Part shown: one piece after another, positions 1 through 6,606 of the stretch
How positions within the stretch are numbered: the stretch's first letter is position 1
Layout: the number at the start of each line of letters is the position of its first letter
DNA from: a virus
IMG/VR virus record: IMGVR_UViG_3300030331_005446
Span: 1-23,103 of that record
Length of the DNA: 23,103 nt
Strand: one strand, 5' to 3'
Program-made: the position numbers and the translations under genes
The notes under the pieces: generated by a model
What the model was told of the DNA's origin: nothing
Database searches by the model: none
What the model saw: the letters and a program-made list of their open reading frames with translations, nothing else

Positions 1-21
1 AGAGTTATAGATTAGACTCCA

Positions 22-603
22 CTATTTGTTTGTTCTATACATTTCATTGTGAAACTGTTCTGGTATAGAAAGTTCAAAAGCATAACAATCTAAAACATCT
101 TCTGTTTTAATTTTTGTCAGTATATCTAATCTTTCAGGTCTTCTGTAAGGTTTATATAATGCTTTATACTTTGGTACATAATTATTTCTTTCTTGTTGAT
201 CTTGTATAAAAACATAATCTTTAGTCAATATATTTGTTTTTTGTAAAAGAAATAATCTGCTTACAAAAATAAATTTACTGTACAAATCAAAAACTATGTA
301 ATCAGCTTCTCCAAATATCCAACCAGGATGTCCGTCACCATTTTGATACTCTACCCATATCGTTCCTTTATCAAGAGCATCTTTTTCAGCTTTTATGTCC
401 ATTTTTCCATATTTTTTGTTTGAACTTACAACATCATACTTTTTATATATATTTTCTTTTTTTGTAGCCCATCTTACTTTTTCATCAATTAAATATTTAA
501 AAACATGAAAAAATTTTATTTCTGCCATTCTTCCAGAGTGACCTTTTGCAGGTTGATTTGATCTAGGATGTATAAAACTATCTGGTATCGGAATGTATGT
601 CAT
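22..603 (-). CDS. Putative PD-(D/E)XK-fold nuclease-like phage protein
   Basis: A 193-residue protein of unknown specific role. Residues about 55-105 hold a strand pattern suggestive of the PD-(D/E)XK nuclease fold: an Asp in KYDVV, then MDIKA (a D-x-K pair), then a hydrophobic strand WVEYQN and a Gly-rich GWIFGEADYIVF segment. There is no signal peptide or membrane segment. The ATG is preceded by AGGAG six bases upstream. It is the last gene of the leftward operon here, separated from its neighbour by the tRNA-like RNA and a 160-base leader, so it may have its own promoter. The nuclease assignment is inference from motif order. A phage DNA-binding or restriction-like protein with no catalysis is also possible. 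Confidence 0.72.
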   Translation of the reverse strand: MTYIPIPDSFIHPRSNQPAKGHSGRMAEIKFFHVFKYLIDEKVRWATKKENIYKKYDVVSSNKKYGKMDIKAEKDALDKGTIWVEYQNGDGHPGWIFGEADYIVFDLYSKFIFVSRLFLLQKTNILTKDYVFIQDQQERNNYVPKYKALYKPYRRPERLDILTKIKTEDVLDCYAFELSIPEQFHNEMYRTNK

Positions 604-764
604 AACTCTCCTTAACTTGATGGTGGGGGACTCATAATCCCCCAGTATGCTGCTTATATTTACAACTAGTCAGTTTCAAATATTGCATATCTCCCATCAA
701 TATTTAGAACAAAGTATTGCTTATACTTAATTACTACATTTAGTATTTTTTTTCTTCGTTCTAG
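604..764 (-). promoter_or_regulatory. Leader region with GC hairpin between the tRNA-like RNA and the first gene
   Basis: About 160 AT-rich bases. On the transcribed (-) strand a perfect 6-bp GC hairpin (GGGGGA/TCCCCC, 625-643, 7-base loop) lies about 20 bases upstream of the start of the 22-603 gene. It has no U-tract, so it is not a classic terminator. It could be an RNA stability or processing element. A weak promoter-like pair (TTGAAA, 15-base gap, TATAAG) is upstream of it. I see no credible start codon with a ribosome site in this stretch. Confidence 0.4.
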
Positions 765-841
765 TGGAGCTGGAGGGAGTCGAACCCTCGTAAACTTATG
801 GGAATTGGGAAATAACCATAAGTTCTAAACCTATCAGCCCC
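765..841 (-). ncRNA. tRNA-like RNA resembling the tRNA-like domain of tmRNA
   Basis: The 77-nt (-) strand RNA begins GGGGCTG and ends CAGCTCC-A, giving a 7-bp acceptor stem with a G3-U70 wobble, the alanine identity element also present in tmRNA. A perfect T-arm is present: GAGGG stem, TTCGACT loop, CCCTC. There is no normal D-stem or 7-nt anticodon loop. Instead AGGTTTAGA, like the stemless D-loop of tmRNA, leads into a 9-bp helix AACTTATGG/CCATAAGTT with a 14-nt loop, placed like tmRNA helix P2. There is no mRNA-like domain and no encoded CCA. The 5' end overlaps the last bases and stop codon of the ParB-like gene. Alternatives are a degenerate tRNA-Ala, one piece of a split tmRNA, or an attachment-site remnant. 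Confidence 0.6.
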
Positions 842-1484
842 TTAAATGTAACTGTTCTTTAATCCATTCAATAAGTTCTTGAGGCGAATTTGTTCCTAAA
901 TCTCCTAATATTTTTGTTTCCCAATCATAAAAATGTTCCGCGTCAACACCAAATTTATATCTACCAAATTTAAATCTAACTGTTGTCTCGTCCTCATCTT
1001 CTTCTATTTCTTCTTCTTCAAATATTTTTGATTCCATATCACCAAGCAAGTTTTCTAGATCATCTAAATCAAAACCAGTACCAGATAAATCTTCTGTTTT
1101 TACAGCAATATCTTCTAATAGGTTTACAAGTTCTTCTGGTTTCCAACCACCTTTTTCAACTAATCTATTTGAAGCCAATAAATAAGCATTTGCTTCATCA
1201 TCATTATCAAAACTTATACCAGTAACAACTGGAATTAACCAATTACCATCTTCATCTAAATCAATATTTTTAGGTGGTTTTGTTATATCCTCACCTTCTA
1301 ATATTTTAAGAGTTTCTAATCTACCATGACCTGCAACCAATTTACCAGTCTTTTCATTTTTAATTATTGGTTCAGTAAAACCAAATCTTTTCATAGAAAT
1401 ATATATTTCTCCAATGTCATGATCTTTGGGATTGACATCAGCAACTTTAATTTCAAATAACGGTATATAAGATATTTGAATCAT
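834..1484 (-). CDS. ParB/sulfiredoxin-fold N-terminal domain protein
   Basis: A 216-residue protein with a ParB N-terminal-like nuclease/CTPase domain: VNPKDHD near residue 17, then the signature AGHGRLETLK at 51-60, followed by the usual SNR segment (LLASNRLVEKGGW). The C-terminal half has an acidic linker (EEEEIEEDEDE) and a short domain ending in a helix. Phages often carry such proteins near replication or DNA-modification genes. Roles include DNA binding or nicking, and some are CTP-dependent switches. The start codon overlaps the stop of ssb by one base (TAATG), so translation is likely coupled. Its TGA stop lies inside the 5' end of the tRNA-like RNA. There is no HTH of plasmid-partition ParB and no adjacent ParA, so a partition role is not indicated. 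Confidence 0.85.
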   Translation of the reverse strand: MIQISYIPLFEIKVADVNPKDHDIGEIYISMKRFGFTEPIIKNEKTGKLVAGHGRLETLKILEGEDITKPPKNIDLDEDGNWLIPVVTGISFDNDDEANAYLLASNRLVEKGGWKPEELVNLLEDIAVKTEDLSGTGFDLDDLENLLGDMESKIFEEEEIEEDEDETTVRFKFGRYKFGVDAEHFYDWETKILGDLGTNSPQELIEWIKEQLHLRG

Positions 1485-1930
1485 TAAAAAGGTAAATCAG
1501 TATCTTTTGTAGAATAATCTGATTGTTCTTCTGCGTCAGGGAATGGTACTTCAACTTGTCTTTCAGGAATAGCAGGCTGTTGATCTCTCATGCCCACAGG
1601 TCCAAACACCAAAGATACAGCAACTTCATCTACAATTATTTTGTTTTGTTTTACTTTTGTGCCATCCTCTTTATCCCAAACGCTTTGCTCTAACTTTCCT
1701 CTTACAATCACTGGTAAAGAATTCACACCTGCACCAAAGCTATCAGCTATGTAATCAGCTAAATTAATTCTTTCATTGTTAAATGCAACAACATCTAACC
1801 AGGCTGGTTCTTTATCTTTGCCTTGATAAATTTTTAAACCACCAGTTGTATAAAAATTACCGCTTGCAGCTTGTTTCATTTCTACATTACAAAGTGTTCC
1901 ACTAATAGTAACTTCATTAGGAAACGCCAT
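1484..1930 (-). CDS. ssb: Single-stranded DNA-binding protein
   Basis: A 148-residue SSB. The OB-fold core starts at residue 6 (EVTISGTL), has typical strands (WLDVVAFNN, LPVIVRGKLEQSVWDKEDG, KIIVDEVAVSL), and is followed by a flexible acidic tail ending DTDLPF, the conserved tip that docks partner proteins. It coats single-stranded DNA during phage replication and recombination. It starts 14 bases inside the preceding gene and its stop overlaps the next start (TAATG), so it is co-translated with the ParB-like protein. Identification is firm. The acidic tip suggests it is a working hub rather than a truncated copy. Confidence 0.93.
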   Translation of the reverse strand: MAFPNEVTISGTLCNVEMKQAASGNFYTTGGLKIYQGKDKEPAWLDVVAFNNERINLADYIADSFGAGVNSLPVIVRGKLEQSVWDKEDGTKVKQNKIIVDEVAVSLVFGPVGMRDQQPAIPERQVEVPFPDAEEQSDYSTKDTDLPF

Positions 1931-2408
1931 CTTCTACCTCCTTATCATCGGTGAATATTTTTGTCATAAGACCTCCATATTTTTGAGAATAGTCTGCTTT
2001 TACCTCATTCCATGATTTTGTATAATCATAAGAATCAATCTCATATGGTTCTTGCGTACCATTCTCAAATCTTTTTTTACATGATTCATACATTGCATGC
2101 ACAAAACTTTCATAGCCATTTGATAATAAGTAATCTTTCAAACTACCTTTTGGACTTTGTAATTGTGCAACATGTGGATCATTCCACTCATATCTTTGTA
2201 TCTCCATAGCACTTGCATAAATATTACTTGCATTTGGTGCAAAATCTACACCTGATTTAAAAGATTGTTCTATAGCTCTTTCTACAAACCTAACATCAAT
2301 TGTTTTAAGAGAATCATAAGCAGATTTAATTTGATCATCAGACCAATGAAAATTAGGCCACTTTAATTTCATGACTCTGACAGTCTGCTGCCACTCCTTA
2401 GCTGTCAA
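1917..2408 (-). CDS. Phage replication-associated protein, possibly helicase loader/inhibitor-like
   Basis: A 163-residue soluble protein. The N-terminal half (AKEWQQTVRVMKLKWPNFHW, then a helix pattern SLKTIDVRFVERAIEQSFKSGVDFAPNASNIY) resembles the general pattern of small phage proteins that load or inhibit the replicative helicase: a short helix bundle, then an xxP-x-x-xxIY segment. No catalytic motif is visible. Its position directly between a replication initiator-like gene and ssb supports a replication role. The ATG overlaps the stop of the upstream 51-residue gene (ATGA). The helicase-loader idea is weak inference and should be read as unknown replication-operon protein. Confidence 0.75.
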   Translation of the reverse strand: MTAKEWQQTVRVMKLKWPNFHWSDDQIKSAYDSLKTIDVRFVERAIEQSFKSGVDFAPNASNIYASAMEIQRYEWNDPHVAQLQSPKGSLKDYLLSNGYESFVHAMYESCKKRFENGTQEPYEIDSYDYTKSWNEVKADYSQKYGGLMTKIFTDDKEVEDGVS

Positions 2409-2560
2409 TCTTCCACCTCATCTATTTTATTAACATTAAAATTTATATTTTGATTTTTAAATGTTTTGAGATCTTCTTGAGCAATTCTATTTGCTTCAGT
2501 CATATTTTTAGCAAAGTAATTTCTATGCCAGATACCTGATACTCTATATTTTTTTATCAT
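2405..2560 (-). CDS. Small hypothetical protein (51 aa)
   Basis: A 51-residue protein beginning MIKKYRVSGIWHRNYFAKN. I chose this ATG because GAGGAGG lies six bases upstream. The frame is open 11 codons further but that region is inside the previous gene and has no ribosome site. The fold looks like a small beta-alpha protein of the type 'YRVSG...v.AkN.tEAn.iA.edL', seen in many phage and plasmid DUFs that carry a repeated ligand- or nucleic-acid-binding half-domain. No function can be assigned. It overlaps the upstream replication gene by 17 bases and the downstream gene by four. Confidence 0.7.
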   Translation of the reverse strand: MIKKYRVSGIWHRNYFAKNMTEANRIAQEDLKTFKNQNINFNVNKIDEVED

Positions 2561-3263
2561 TATCAACCTCCTCAGCCCACTTTTGCAATTCATAATCTGT
2601 TTGCATTGATTGAGCTTTCTTTTTGTTTTGTTTTCTTGCGTCTTCTGTTACAACAACATCAAGATTTAACCAATTAAAAACCAAAGCTTTTGCAGTTGGT
2701 CTTTCTCCATATTTTATGAAGTAATTCATTGCTCTTCGTCTTATCTCTTGTTCATCAGCATTTACTTCAATTAACTGTGTTACACAGCTATTGTATCTTT
2801 GATAAGAGTCAGTTGTCATTTCATTAGATACTTCTGAGTATGATTTACCTGTAGTAACTTCTATAACAGTGTTAAAAATTTCTTTTCTATCATAATCTTG
2901 TGTATCTAAATCTTTTTTAACTCTTTCTTTTCTTTTACGCTCTGTAGCTTTTTCTCTTTTCTCCATCAAAGCACCATGATAATCATTCCAATCATGGATT
3001 TTTAAAGTTTTACCTTTTCTATCTAACCAACCACAGTCAATTAGACTTTCTACAAAAAAATCATTATCCCCTGTCCATTTTGCTGCTTTACCTACTCGTT
3101 TTTCATATCGTGTTAAATCACCACTTTGCGAATAAGATAATGCCCACCACCATAAATAGTGAAGATGACCTATTACTTCTACTGAACTAACATCAAGTGT
3201 TTCAGCGAGTTGGTCAACTTTTGGATGTTGTGATAGTGATTCATCACTCTTGATCCAAGCCAA
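2544..3263 (-). CDS. Phage replication initiator-like winged-helix protein (TTG start)
   Basis: About 239 residues. The opening (AWIKSDESLSQHPKVDQLAETLDVSSVEVIGHLHYLWWWALSY) is the winged-helix pattern common in phage replication proteins of the DnaD/lambda-O-like class, followed by W-x-G-D at about residue 80, a basic linker (KREKATERKRKERVKK) and a C-terminal helical domain. The ATG at 3314 would overlap the upstream gene by 70 bases and has no ribosome site. A TTG at 3263 is preceded by AGGAG eight bases upstream and begins exactly at the conserved motif, so I take TTG as the start. It lies immediately before the loader-like gene and ssb, which fits origin recognition and primosome assembly. 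Exact family is not certain. Confidence 0.75.
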   Translation of the reverse strand: MAWIKSDESLSQHPKVDQLAETLDVSSVEVIGHLHYLWWWALSYSQSGDLTRYEKRVGKAAKWTGDNDFFVESLIDCGWLDRKGKTLKIHDWNDYHGALMEKREKATERKRKERVKKDLDTQDYDRKEIFNTVIEVTTGKSYSEVSNEMTTDSYQRYNSCVTQLIEVNADEQEIRRRAMNYFIKYGERPTAKALVFNWLNLDVVVTEDARKQNKKKAQSMQTDYELQKWAEEVDNDKKI

Positions 3264-3624
3264 TTTTACTCTCCTTTTCCCAATTTTGTAACAGACCAGA
3301 GACGACTCTTTCAAGATCAGATAGTCTTGTGACTAAAAGTCCATCGCCTGTTCCGTTTGGCATACATATCATAGCGAATGGTTTTGAGTTTGTCATCCCT
3401 TTAGTAATTTTTATTTTGCGATCTTTTTCTTGTTCGATTCTAAAAAAATAACTTGATAATGAATCTACTTGTTTACCGCTTTTAACTTCAAATTGTACTT
3501 CACTATTCCATAACTCCTCATCTAAATTTGACGCACAGAAATCTCTGTCAGGTACTTTTAAAAGCTTCCTTGCTCTCTCTTGTTTATCAAAACCTTTTCT
3601 TCTATCTTCTTTTGCGCTGCTCAT
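3244..3624 (-). CDS. Putative ExK-type resolvase/nuclease, paralogue A
   Basis: A 126-residue protein strongly similar to the C-terminal part of the gene at 4762-5271. Shared blocks, in order: KG-KQ-ARK-L-VP (residues 10-25), FEVKSGKQV (45-53), SKPF...P-GT-DGL (80-96) and D-E-VV-G-NWE (102-116). The VPD...20 residues...FEVK arrangement fits the PD-(D/E)XK nuclease signature, so a Holliday-junction resolvase or similar structure-specific nuclease is plausible. Strand and helix order after the motif also fits. Catalysis is inference. The paralogy is seen directly. The start overlaps the stop of the preceding gene by four bases. Confidence 0.75.
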   Translation of the reverse strand: MSSAKEDRRKGFDKQERARKLLKVPDRDFCASNLDEELWNSEVQFEVKSGKQVDSLSSYFFRIEQEKDRKIKITKGMTNSKPFAMICMPNGTGDGLLVTRLSDLERVVSGLLQNWEKESKIGLDQE

Positions 3625-3854
3625 GTTATAAAAAAACCTTGAGGGTTTTGTGGTTTATCAATTAATTGAAATAAATTTTCTTTACTCATTATGATTGTTT
3701 TATCTAATTTGTTTTGCTTTACAGGTTCATCATTATCATCAACTAAAGAATCTTCATCTACCCAGGCTATAGTGCACTCACTTGCATAACACCATTCTTT
3801 ATCGCTCTGTAACAAAGCTCTATCATGAAATAGAACGATAGGTATTACAGCCAC
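3621..3854 (-). CDS. Hypothetical protein (77 aa)
   Basis: A 77-residue soluble acidic protein, unrecognised. It begins MAVIPIVLFHDRALLQSDKE and has a compact beta-rich appearance with two Cys (WCYASEC). The four-base overlap with the next gene and one-base overlap with the previous one show it is a translated member of the operon. Confidence 0.65.
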   Translation of the reverse strand: MAVIPIVLFHDRALLQSDKEWCYASECTIAWVDEDSLVDDNDEPVKQNKLDKTIIMSKENLFQLIDKPQNPQGFFIT

Positions 3855-4372
3855 TACCTTCGTTCCATTTCTTTTAACTTACTCGCCCATTTTGGTGCAT
3901 TAGGTAATTTTGTATCTATAACCTGTAATTTTGGTTCTTTATCCCACTCTTTATGTGTAAAAGTATCTCTTGCTAATTGCTTATCCATACCTTTATTATT
4001 TGCTACTGCATCTAAACCTCTTAGCTTAGGGACAAAATTTTGACCGACTAAAGAAATAAGATTATTCAAGGATTCTTCTGATAACTCTTTGTTAGTTGCC
4101 CACTGAAGTAATTTTTTAACATCTTGTGATTCTGTTTTATATCCTTTTGAAAAATTAAAAACAAATTCACCAATCTTTATAGCACCATTTTCTGATACAT
4201 CATTTGCAATTTTATTGTCCACAAATTTATTAATTTTATATGTGCTATCTTTTGCTTCTATACTTAAACCTCTAGCAATAAATAAATCTTCTGGATCTTT
4301 AAGCAGATTTAATTCTGTGTTATCCAAACTTTCATCACAACTCTTTGCGATTTCCCAAATCATATCTCTCAT
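3854..4372 (-). CDS. Hypothetical protein (172 aa)
   Basis: A 172-residue protein, unrecognised. It is mostly alpha-helical by composition, with a middle segment (AIKIGEFVFNFSKGYKTESQDVKKLLQWA) and a C-terminal basic-acidic helix ending KWASKLKEMERR. No membrane segment or cysteine motif is present. The ATG overlaps the stop of a 27-residue open frame (ATGA), suggesting coupled translation. Its position in the replication/nuclease operon is the only functional clue. Confidence 0.68.
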   Translation of the reverse strand: MRDMIWEIAKSCDESLDNTELNLLKDPEDLFIARGLSIEAKDSTYKINKFVDNKIANDVSENGAIKIGEFVFNFSKGYKTESQDVKKLLQWATNKELSEESLNNLISLVGQNFVPKLRGLDAVANNKGMDKQLARDTFTHKEWDKEPKLQVIDTKLPNAPKWASKLKEMERR

Positions 4373-4452
4373 AATTCTTCATCCAAATCATCCCAACCAT
4401 AGGTCTCATCAAAATTATCTTTTTCTTCTATTTTTTTTCCAGACATAATCAT
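4369..4452 (-). CDS. Micro-protein (27 aa), acidic
   Basis: A 27-codon frame beginning MIMSGKKIEEKDNF and ending WDDLDEEL. GAGGAG lies nine bases upstream of the first ATG. Its TGA overlaps the ATG of the next gene (ATGA), the same junction style as the surrounding genes, and it follows another micro-gene without a gap that could hold anything else. It may be a true acidic micro-protein or simply a translated spacer that couples its neighbours. Confidence 0.5.
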   Translation of the reverse strand: MIMSGKKIEEKDNFDETYGWDDLDEEL

Positions 4453-4458
4453 AATCAG

Positions 4459-4548
4459 TTACTCCTCTTCTTCCAGAATATTAAAACCATAAATATCTTC
4501 TATGATTTCTTCATTGTCCATACTATAAATTTTAAATTTATTTATCAC
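4459..4548 (-). CDS. Micro-protein (29 aa), GTG start
   Basis: A 29-codon frame read MINKFKIYSMDNEEIIEDI..., ending ILEEEE. The GTG start overlaps the stop of the upstream gene (GTGA) and is preceded by GGGAGGAAGA. Its Glu-rich end encodes GAGGAG, which serves as the ribosome site of the next micro-gene. An alternative is the ATG nine codons in, which has no ribosome site. Function unknown. Confidence 0.5.
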   Translation of the reverse strand: MINKFKIYSMDNEEIIEDIYGFNILEEEE

Positions 4549-4772
4549 TCTTCCTCCCTTACTCTCTGTAACATTTCTCTGACTTTCATAATTGCGCTTT
4601 CTAAATTAACTTTTTGTGCGCGCCAAGCAACATGTTGATCTGTATTTCCTAATTTTGAAGGCTCAATCAGTGACAAAGAAAAATGTTCTATTTCTAATTG
4701 TCTTGCTTGAGCTTCAATAATTTCTATTTTGCTTACATGATCTAGATATTCATAAGGAAAATCATTCATCAT
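4545..4772 (-). CDS. Hypothetical coiled-coil-like protein (75 aa)
   Basis: A 75-residue acidic, helical protein (KIEIIEAQARQLEIEHFSLS..., then LESAIMKVREMLQRVREEE) with heptad-like spacing at both ends, so a small coiled coil or helical hairpin. Its start overlaps the end of paralogue B by 11 bases. The C-terminal EEE codons carry the ribosome site of the following GTG-start micro-gene. Unrecognised; it could be a structural partner of the nuclease-like protein encoded just before it. Confidence 0.65.
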   Translation of the reverse strand: MMNDFPYEYLDHVSKIEIIEAQARQLEIEHFSLSLIEPSKLGNTDQHVAWRAQKVNLESAIMKVREMLQRVREEE

Positions 4773-5271
4773 ATTCCTCCCAATTTAAAACAAAACCTAG
4801 TACTACATTCTCAACATCTTTTATCCTAAACATTACAAGACCATCAGTTGTACCATCAGGTTTTAATATTCCAACAAAAGGTTTTGAATCAGAACCAAAT
4901 GTTGCTAAATTTTTACTACTTTGAGTTTCCATATCAAGAAATTTATTCCAGATACTTTGTATCTGTTTCCCTGCTTTTACCTCAAATCTTAAATTACCAC
5001 GCCAGTTTTCTTCATTACCCATGTTTGATCTAAATCTTGCATTGGGTACACGCAGCTGTTTTCTTGCTTCATTTTGTTTACGCATACCTTTGTTACGAGA
5101 TCTTTTACCGCGCTTTTGTGCTTCAGACCAAGATGAAGTATCTTTTTTATTTTTCTGCCCCATACCTTGCAAACCTTTTTCTTCTGATTTTCTTCTTTTC
5201 CAGTCAGAATAAGTTTCATCTGGTCTTATATCGAAATTATCAGGTTTTTTATTAGGTACTCGACCTGCCAT
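4762..5271 (-). CDS. Putative ExK-type resolvase/nuclease, paralogue B with basic N-terminal extension
   Basis: A 169-residue protein. Residues 1-65 are a very basic, low-complexity extension (WKRRKSEEKG, KRGKRSRNKG). Residues 66-169 match paralogue A (3244-3624) block by block: ARKQLRVP, FEVKAGKQI, SKPF, P-GTTDGL, NVVLGF-NWE. The Asp of the VPD motif in A is Asn here (VPN), while ExK is kept, so the two copies may differ in activity or one may only bind DNA. The basic arm probably contacts nucleic acid. The start overlaps the upstream gene by 20 bases. Family assignment is inference; the duplication is directly visible. Confidence 0.75.
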   Translation of the reverse strand: MAGRVPNKKPDNFDIRPDETYSDWKRRKSEEKGLQGMGQKNKKDTSSWSEAQKRGKRSRNKGMRKQNEARKQLRVPNARFRSNMGNEENWRGNLRFEVKAGKQIQSIWNKFLDMETQSSKNLATFGSDSKPFVGILKPDGTTDGLVMFRIKDVENVVLGFVLNWEEYDE

Positions 5272-5725
5272 TCTTTTCCTCCTCCTTAAAATTCAAAACT
5301 GCTTTCACAAACATATCCCAGGATTTAGTACCTTCTGTGATAGGTGTTCCACATTCAGTCCACAATAAAAATATTTGTTCTCTTTTTGTAGGATACTTAA
5401 TAAATTGAATTAAGTCATCTACATCTTTGAAAAAATTTAATCTTCGTAAAACTTCTACAAATCCTATAAATGTAGGCCAATCGCTCATTACATTTTCAAC
5501 TCGTTCAATAAGCATTCTGTCCATCCAGTCAGCTTGTTTTTTTTCATAAATCCACTCTGCTTGTTTTAAAAGTTCCATTGTTATCATTCCTCTTAAAGAT
5601 TCTGGTATGTGAGTCCCAAATTCAGCAAAATTACAAGGACAATCTATTGCACAATCTACAAATGGACTTGCTTTACAGAAGTCACAAACTTCTTCTTCTA
5701 TTCTTTCAAAACTAAAATCCGACAT
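5252..5725 (-). CDS. Cys-rich N-terminus protein (157 aa), possible metal-binding
   Basis: A 157-residue protein whose first 35 residues contain five cysteines, CDFC-x8-C-x4-C-x-C (VCDFCKASPFVDCAIDCPCNF), a likely zinc or iron-sulfur site. The rest is helical with aromatic residues (WMDRMLIERVENVMSDWPTFIGFVEVLRRLNFF). It does not match the actinobacterial WhiB pattern, which was considered because such regulators are common on actinophages. The ribosome site is weak, and it starts 14 bases after the previous gene. Function unknown, regulatory or DNA-metabolic by neighbourhood. Confidence 0.68.
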   Translation of the reverse strand: MSDFSFERIEEEVCDFCKASPFVDCAIDCPCNFAEFGTHIPESLRGMITMELLKQAEWIYEKKQADWMDRMLIERVENVMSDWPTFIGFVEVLRRLNFFKDVDDLIQFIKYPTKREQIFLLWTECGTPITEGTKSWDMFVKAVLNFKEEEKNGRSST

Positions 5726-5739
5726 AATTTCTAATAATA

Positions 5740-6273
5740 CTACAAGTCCAAAAGATCTTGAGGGTTGTCAATAAGCTCAAGTTTGTCCCTGTAGTGACCC
5801 ATAGCGTCAAGTAATTTTAAAAATTCTATTTCTGAGTGCCCTCCGTCTTCTCTCATTCTAAATTCTTCTAACCACTCTACATAGGAAGAACCATTTGGAC
5901 CTTCTGTTGCTACTTCTTGTGCAGCTTCTAGCAAAGATAGATCATCGACTTCAAGTTTGTATTTTTTTTTCTTTTTATCTATTGCTTCAATAAAATCTTT
6001 GTACCAATCAAAAGAATCATTACTTTTTACTTTTTTCTTCATATCTTCTATTATGTCCTGAATTTCAATAAATCTATCCAAATTTTTAATAAATTCTTCA
6101 GGTGAAACTTTAAAAAAATCTCTTCTTTCAAATTTTTTATATTTATATTTGTTCTTTTCTATTTTTTTTCTTATTTCATCAGCCAATTTTTCGTCAAATT
6201 CAAGATCATCCTGCATTGGCACATAATCTTCATCGTCTTCAAAAAATGATTCCCACGGATTCCAAGAGGTCAT
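5740..6273 (-). CDS. Hypothetical protein (177 aa), charged helical
   Basis: A 177-residue protein, unrecognised. It starts with an acidic aromatic stretch (WNPWESFFEDDEDYVP), continues with strongly charged helices (KKIEKNKYKYKKFERRDFF, DMKKKVKSND) and ends NPQDLLDL. Its start overlaps the previous gene's stop by one base (TAATG). The acidic, Trp-containing N-terminus could be a docking tail, for example to the replication proteins of the same operon. That is speculation. Confidence 0.67.
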   Translation of the reverse strand: MTSWNPWESFFEDDEDYVPMQDDLEFDEKLADEIRKKIEKNKYKYKKFERRDFFKVSPEEFIKNLDRFIEIQDIIEDMKKKVKSNDSFDWYKDFIEAIDKKKKKYKLEVDDLSLLEAAQEVATEGPNGSSYVEWLEEFRMREDGGHSEIEFLKLLDAMGHYRDKLELIDNPQDLLDL

Positions 6274-6422
6274 TATTCTTCTACCATTTCTGGAAATATT
6301 CTTTTAATTTCTTGAATTGAATTCATAACCCATTCCTGTTGTCTTTGTTTTTTTTCTAATAATTTTTTTTTCTTTTTTTCATTTTGTATTTCTATAATTT
6401 TATTTACAACTGGGCTAAACAT
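6273..6422 (-). CDS. Small basic helical protein (49 aa; longer frame possible)
   Basis: A frame open from 6530, but I place the start at the ATG at 6422. The 36 codons upstream overlap, in another frame, a better-looking zinc-ribbon gene (6404-6565), and in this frame they show rare AGG/CTG codons and more G/C at third positions. The resulting protein begins MFSPVVNKIIEIQNEKKKKK, a short hydrophobic start followed by a Lys/Gln-rich helix, then WVMNSIQEIKRIFPEMVEE. No ribosome site is clear at either start. Translation may be coupled to the zinc-ribbon stop 16 bases downstream of this ATG. Function unknown. Confidence 0.5.
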   Translation of the reverse strand: MFSPVVNKIIEIQNEKKKKKLLEKKQRQQEWVMNSIQEIKRIFPEMVEE

Positions 6423-6565
6423 TTTTGACAGATTTGTAATGATGAATTCAATTTTATTAGACAAAACATACAAGATCCTTGACCTGGTCTGCATTTTATT
6501 ATCCCATCTTTTATTTTCTGTTCCCACCATTCATCAGTCCCTTCTTTAAGTTTTTTATAACTCAC
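6404..6565 (-). CDS. Zinc-ribbon micro-protein (53 aa), GTG start
   Basis: A 53-residue frame starting GTG (MSYKKLKEGTDEWWEQKIKD...) with a four-cysteine core: C-x6-CMFC-x12-CQKC, typical of a small zinc ribbon or treble-clef. Codons are AT-rich at the third position, as in the rest of the window. No Shine-Dalgarno is visible before the GTG, and an in-frame TAA two codons upstream leaves no other start, so expression is the main uncertainty. It overlaps the start of the frame at 6273 and replaces part of what would otherwise be read as that gene's N-terminus. Confidence 0.55.
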   Translation of the reverse strand: MSYKKLKEGTDEWWEQKIKDGIIKCRPGQGSCMFCLIKLNSSLQICQKCLAQL

Positions 6566-6606
6566 AAATTAATTTTAGTTGTTAAAAATTAATTTTTTCT
6601 GATTTG

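Noticed and set aside
650-764. About 30 open codons (reading ...KQYFVLNIDGRYAIFETD) on the minus strand after the tRNA-like RNA
   Set aside because: Protein-like, but no start codon or ribosome site exists in frame; may be the relic of a gene end.
765-841. Ordinary tRNA
   Set aside because: No 7-base anticodon loop or normal D-stem can be drawn. The interior forms a 9-bp helix with a 14-base loop.
983-1225. 80-codon rightward frame opposite the ParB-like gene
   Set aside because: Shadow of a well-supported gene; Leu/His/Gln-rich composition from reverse-complement AT-rich coding DNA.
5252-5725. WhiB-type iron-sulfur regulator
   Set aside because: Cysteine spacing and the missing GGxWGG-like motif do not fit WhiB.
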